Shown here: piece by piece, positions 61,647 through 64,000 of the stretch
Position numbering within the stretch: the first letter of the stretch is position 1
Layout: the number at the start of each line of letters is the position of its first letter
From: Pseudomonadota bacterium
GTDB taxonomy: Bacteria > Pseudomonadota > Gammaproteobacteria > Burkholderiales > Burkholderiaceae_C
Assembly: GCA_963204815.1 (NCBI GenBank)
Contig: CAUJHQ010000048.1
Coordinates: 1-64,000, forward strand
DNA: 64,000 nt
Reading direction: 5' to 3'
Position numbers and translations under genes: made by a program
Notes under the pieces: generated by a model
Told to the model about the DNA's origin: nothing
The model's database searches: none
The model's input: the letters and a program-made list of their open reading frames with translations, nothing else

Positions 61647-62723
61647 TTACCAGGCCGGGGCCACGCGCACCTGCTCGGGCAGTGCGTGGCGCTTCACCGG
61701 CAGCAGGTACAGGCGGGCGAACGTGGCGGCGCCGGCCGCCGCGAGGCCGGCCTGGCGCAGCTTGCCGACGAGGCCGCCGCGCGCCTTGGCCGCTTCCATG
61801 CGCTGGGCCAGCTGGAACAGGCGGTCCATGCCGGCGCGGAAGGCCGGCGCGTCGGTGTCCAGCGAGATCGGGAAGACCTGCTTGGAGATCTCGGTCGTGA
61901 TGTCGAAGACGCGGTAGTCGTAGGCGGTGGCGTCCAGGCCCATCGCCTGCTTCAGCATCGGCCGCGTGTGGTCCCGCACGTACATCGTGGCGTACACCGC
62001 CAGCAGGAAGAAGCGGATCCACAGCGTGTTCGGGCCGCGCAGCAGGTGCGGGTGCGCGCGCATCATCAGCGCGAAGCTTTCGCCGTGGCGGAATTCGTCG
62101 TTGCACCAGCGCTCGAACCACTTGAAGATCGGGTGGAAGCGCTTCTCGGGGTGGCGCTCGAGCTGGCGGAAGATCGTGATGTAGCGCGCGTAGCCGATCT
62201 TCTCGGACAGGTAGGTCGCGTAGAAGATGTACTTCGGCTTGAAGTAGGTGTACTTCTTCGTGCGCTTCAGGTCGCCCAGGTCCAGGCCGAGGCCGAAGTC
62301 GCGCAGGCTCTGGTTGATGAAGCCGGCGTGGCGCGATTCGTCGCGCGCCATGTAGCGCATCAGCGCCTTGATGTCCGGGTTCTCGATGTTCTTCTGGATC
62401 TCGTTGTAGAGGATGCAGCCGGAGAACTCCGAGGTCACCGAGCTCACCAGGAAGTCGAGGAACTCCTGCCGCAGTTCGGGCGTCATGGCCTGCATCTGCG
62501 CGCGCGCCTCGTCGGCGAAGTCCGGCGTGCGCTGGAAGTGGTCGTGGTTGTTGTCGCCTTCGTACTCGGCCATCATCGCGTCCCACTCGGCGCGGATCGG
62601 GCCGACGTCGATGCGGTCCATCGCCTTGAAGTCCGTCGTGTAGAAGCGCGGCGTCAGCAGCGTCTGTTCCTTCGCCTTGGCGGCGGCGGCGTCGGGGCTG
62701 TCGATCGTGGTGGTCGCGAGCAT
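61647..62723 (-). CDS. acsF: AcsF, oxygen-dependent Mg-protoporphyrin IX monomethyl ester cyclase
   Basis: A 358-residue diiron enzyme that forms ring E of bacteriochlorophyll with O2. Iron ligands are in [24 protein letters not shown] and [13 protein letters not shown] (two ExxH motifs). The ATG at 62723 follows AGGAGACAAACGTC. A cyclase needing oxygen implies synthesis in air or microaerobic conditions; the anaerobic bchE is not in the window. Confidence 0.96.
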   Translation of the reverse strand: MLATTTIDSPDAAAAKAKEQTLLTPRFYTTDFKAMDRIDVGPIRAEWDAMMAEYEGDNNHDHFQRTPDFADEARAQMQAMTPELRQEFLDFLVSSVTSEFSGCILYNEIQKNIENPDIKALMRYMARDESRHAGFINQSLRDFGLGLDLGDLKRTKKYTYFKPKYIFYATYLSEKIGYARYITIFRQLERHPEKRFHPIFKWFERWCNDEFRHGESFALMMRAHPHLLRGPNTLWIRFFLLAVYATMYVRDHTRPMLKQAMGLDATAYDYRVFDITTEISKQVFPISLDTDAPAFRAGMDRLFQLAQRMEAAKARGGLVGKLRQAGLAAAGAATFARLYLLPVKRHALPEQVRVAPAW

Positions 62724-62743
62724 GACGTTTGTCTCCTGGCGGG

Positions 62744-63217
62744 TCAGCGCGCCGCGCCCTGCGGGGCGGCGCTGCGGTTCAAGGTGAGCAGCCGCGCGAA
62801 CGTGGCGGCATTCGTGGGTCCGAACGATTCGAGGTCGATGCGCACGCCGGTGGCGGGGTCGTGCAGCGTCAGGCGGCCGTCGGCGCGCCCGATGAGCTCG
62901 AAGGCCGTCTCGGGGCCGAGGTCGCGCATGCGGCGTTCGCGCGTCAGGGCGCGCAGTGCGCCGCGCAGGAAGCCGGCTTCGCCCTGCACGCGCTCGACTT
63001 CGTGGCCGCTGCGGGCGTCGATCACGGCCACGCTGCCGTCGGCGCGGTCCTCGAAGCGCAGGCTGCGCGTGACGGCAGCACTGGCATCGGGCGCGTGGAT
63101 CGAGACGCCGGACCAGCGCACCGCCGCCACCGCCAGCAGCGAGGCGAGCACCAGGCCGGCCATCGCGAACAGCAGGCCGTTGGGGATGGTTTCTTGGTGG
63201 TGGTGGGTGGCGCTCAT
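62744..63217 (-). CDS. puhC: PuhC, photosynthetic complex assembly protein
   Basis: A 157-residue protein with one N-terminal membrane anchor ([19 protein letters not shown]) and a periplasmic domain ([18 protein letters not shown], then [19 protein letters not shown]). This matches PuhC, needed for efficient RC-LH1 assembly. It lies between puhB (9 bp) and acsF (20 bp). Confidence 0.92.
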   Translation of the reverse strand: MSATHHHQETIPNGLLFAMAGLVLASLLAVAAVRWSGVSIHAPDASAAVTRSLRFEDRADGSVAVIDARSGHEVERVQGEAGFLRGALRALTRERRMRDLGPETAFELIGRADGRLTLHDPATGVRIDLESFGPTNAATFARLLTLNRSAAPQGAAR

Positions 63218-63226
63218 GGGGGCTCT

Positions 63227-63913
63227 CTAGCGGCCTGCGAGGGCGGGTTCGCTGCCGCGGTGGGCCTGCGCATCGGCGTCGGCCGGCGTGGCGACCAGGC
63301 CGGTCTCGCGCGACCACGCCTCGGCGAGCAGGCGCGCGACGGTCTGCGCTTCGGGCACCGAGCGCAGCATCGGCTCGGGCCGGGCCAGGTGCCAGGGGCG
63401 CGCATGCGGCCACAGGTGCAGGTAGGCGATGCGGTCGCCCGGGCGCAGCGTCAGCGGGATCTCGCCGGTGCCGTCGGCTTCGAGCCGCAGGCCGGCGGCG
63501 GCGATGCGCTTGAACGGCAGGTTGAAGGTGAGCGTGAGCACGATGCCCACGCGCAGCACGATGCGCTTGTCGGTGATGGTGTAGACCGCCGTGCGCGCCG
63601 ACAGCCAGGCCACCACCGCGAGCAGCCCGATGGCCAGCGCGCCCAGCAGCAGCATCCACAGCGCCGACACCGCCATCGCGCCGGCGCTCGCGCCGTCGCC
63701 GGCCAGCACCGCGACGCGCACCGCCGCGAGCACGCCGAAGTACACCGCGATCTTGCGCAGGTGGAAGGCGCGCACCGACAGCGCGCGCCAGTCGGGGCTG
63801 CCCTGCCAGAGCAGGTGTTCGCCCGCCGGCAGCGCCTGCGGCAGGCCGCGCTCGGGCTCGAACTCGTGCTCCTGCACGGCGGGGCCCTGGCGCACGGCGC
63901 GCAGTGCGCTCAC
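63227..63913 (-). CDS. puhB: PuhB, photosynthetic complex assembly protein
   Basis: A 228-residue protein with an [15 protein letters not shown] opening, the [15 protein letters not shown] helix and the [13 protein letters not shown] strand typical of the PH-like PuhB family; helps assemble RC. The GTG start overlaps the puhA stop (GTGA), so it is translationally coupled to puhA. Confidence 0.92.
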   Translation of the reverse strand: MSALRAVRQGPAVQEHEFEPERGLPQALPAGEHLLWQGSPDWRALSVRAFHLRKIAVYFGVLAAVRVAVLAGDGASAGAMAVSALWMLLLGALAIGLLAVVAWLSARTAVYTITDKRIVLRVGIVLTLTFNLPFKRIAAAGLRLEADGTGEIPLTLRPGDRIAYLHLWPHARPWHLARPEPMLRSVPEAQTVARLLAEAWSRETGLVATPADADAQAHRGSEPALAGR

Positions 63914-64000
63914 AGCAGCGGCTCCGAGCGCGAGGCCTCGGCGTACAGCGTGCCGCCGCCGTAGTAGGCCTGGATCTTCTCTTCCTCGAGCATCGTGACG
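63910..64000 (-). CDS. puhA: PuhA, reaction-centre H subunit (3' end only)
   Basis: The last 29 or so residues before the stop are visible on the minus strand; the gene continues past the window edge. [16 protein letters not shown] and a terminal RSEPLL are the conserved PuhA C terminus. First gene of the puhABC-acsF-puhE-crtB run as far as the window shows. Confidence 0.92.
   Translation of the reverse strand, partial: VTMLEEEKIQAYYGGGTLYAEASRSEPLL

Noticed and set aside
1..64000. CRISPR arrays, rRNA genes, complete tRNA genes and insertion sequences.
   Set aside because: None were seen by reading; short tRNA-like matches could be missed without a covariance-model search.

Overview
This is a GC-rich window from a phototrophic, sulfur-oxidising betaproteobacterium, most likely a Rubrivivax-like member of the Burkholderiales. 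The inference rests on a type II reaction-centre operon with LH1 and LH2, spheroidene-type carotenoid genes, the aerobic cyclase acsF, a complete soxCDYZAXB set, and many Bug/TctC binding proteins. No organism name can be read directly from the sequence.

Layout. (1) About 1-6974: a small integrated island bounded by ~120-bp imperfect direct repeats. It carries a tyrosine integrase, a large 2OG-Fe(II) oxygenase, a UPF0158 protein, a frameshifted unknown gene and a DUF1778/GNAT toxin-antitoxin pair. (2) 7174-12157: a LysR regulator divergent from a Bug binding protein, an alpha/beta hydrolase, a DUF3237 protein and an exported argininosuccinate-lyase-like enzyme, probably a small catabolic module. 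(3) 12411-25553: a thiosulfate/sulfide oxidation region with soxCDYZAXB, an exported DsrE-like protein, two YeeE/YedE sulfur transporters, cytochromes c, a flavocytochrome c sulfide dehydrogenase pair, a metallo-beta-lactamase-fold hydrolase and an ArsR-type SoxR regulator. (4) 25576-28734: housekeeping and unknown genes (H-NS-like, zinc ribbon, DUF3422). (5) 28756-64000: a photosynthesis gene cluster running bchIDO; an inserted oxalyl-CoA synthetase-like/TctCBA/reductase block; a UbiA prenyltransferase; a hemN-like gene; a cytochrome c8-like gene; crtEF-bchCXYZ-pufBALMC-crtADC; a PucC-like protein; pucBA; crtB; puhE; acsF; puhCB; and the 3' end of puhA, cut by the window edge.

How it works together. 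The bch genes make bacteriochlorophyll a, the crt genes make and oxygenate acyclic carotenoids, puf/puh/puc genes build RC-LH1 and LH2, and the Sox/FCSD systems can feed electrons from reduced sulfur into the same c-type cytochrome pool. TGT-N12-ACA (PpsR/CrtJ-type) sites lie before crtE and bchC, an FNR-type box lies before the hemN-like gene, and a shared AT-rich motif lies before soxC, the hydrolase gene and soxR.

Two features stand out as possibly undescribed. A 74-codon single-helix membrane protein gene sits between pufB and pufA. The reaction-centre cytochrome subunit PufC carries a C-terminal OmpA-like domain. Other oddities are an LH2 alpha polypeptide with His at position 45, a crtC without a normal start at its conserved N terminus, and an unusually divergent HemN-like protein.
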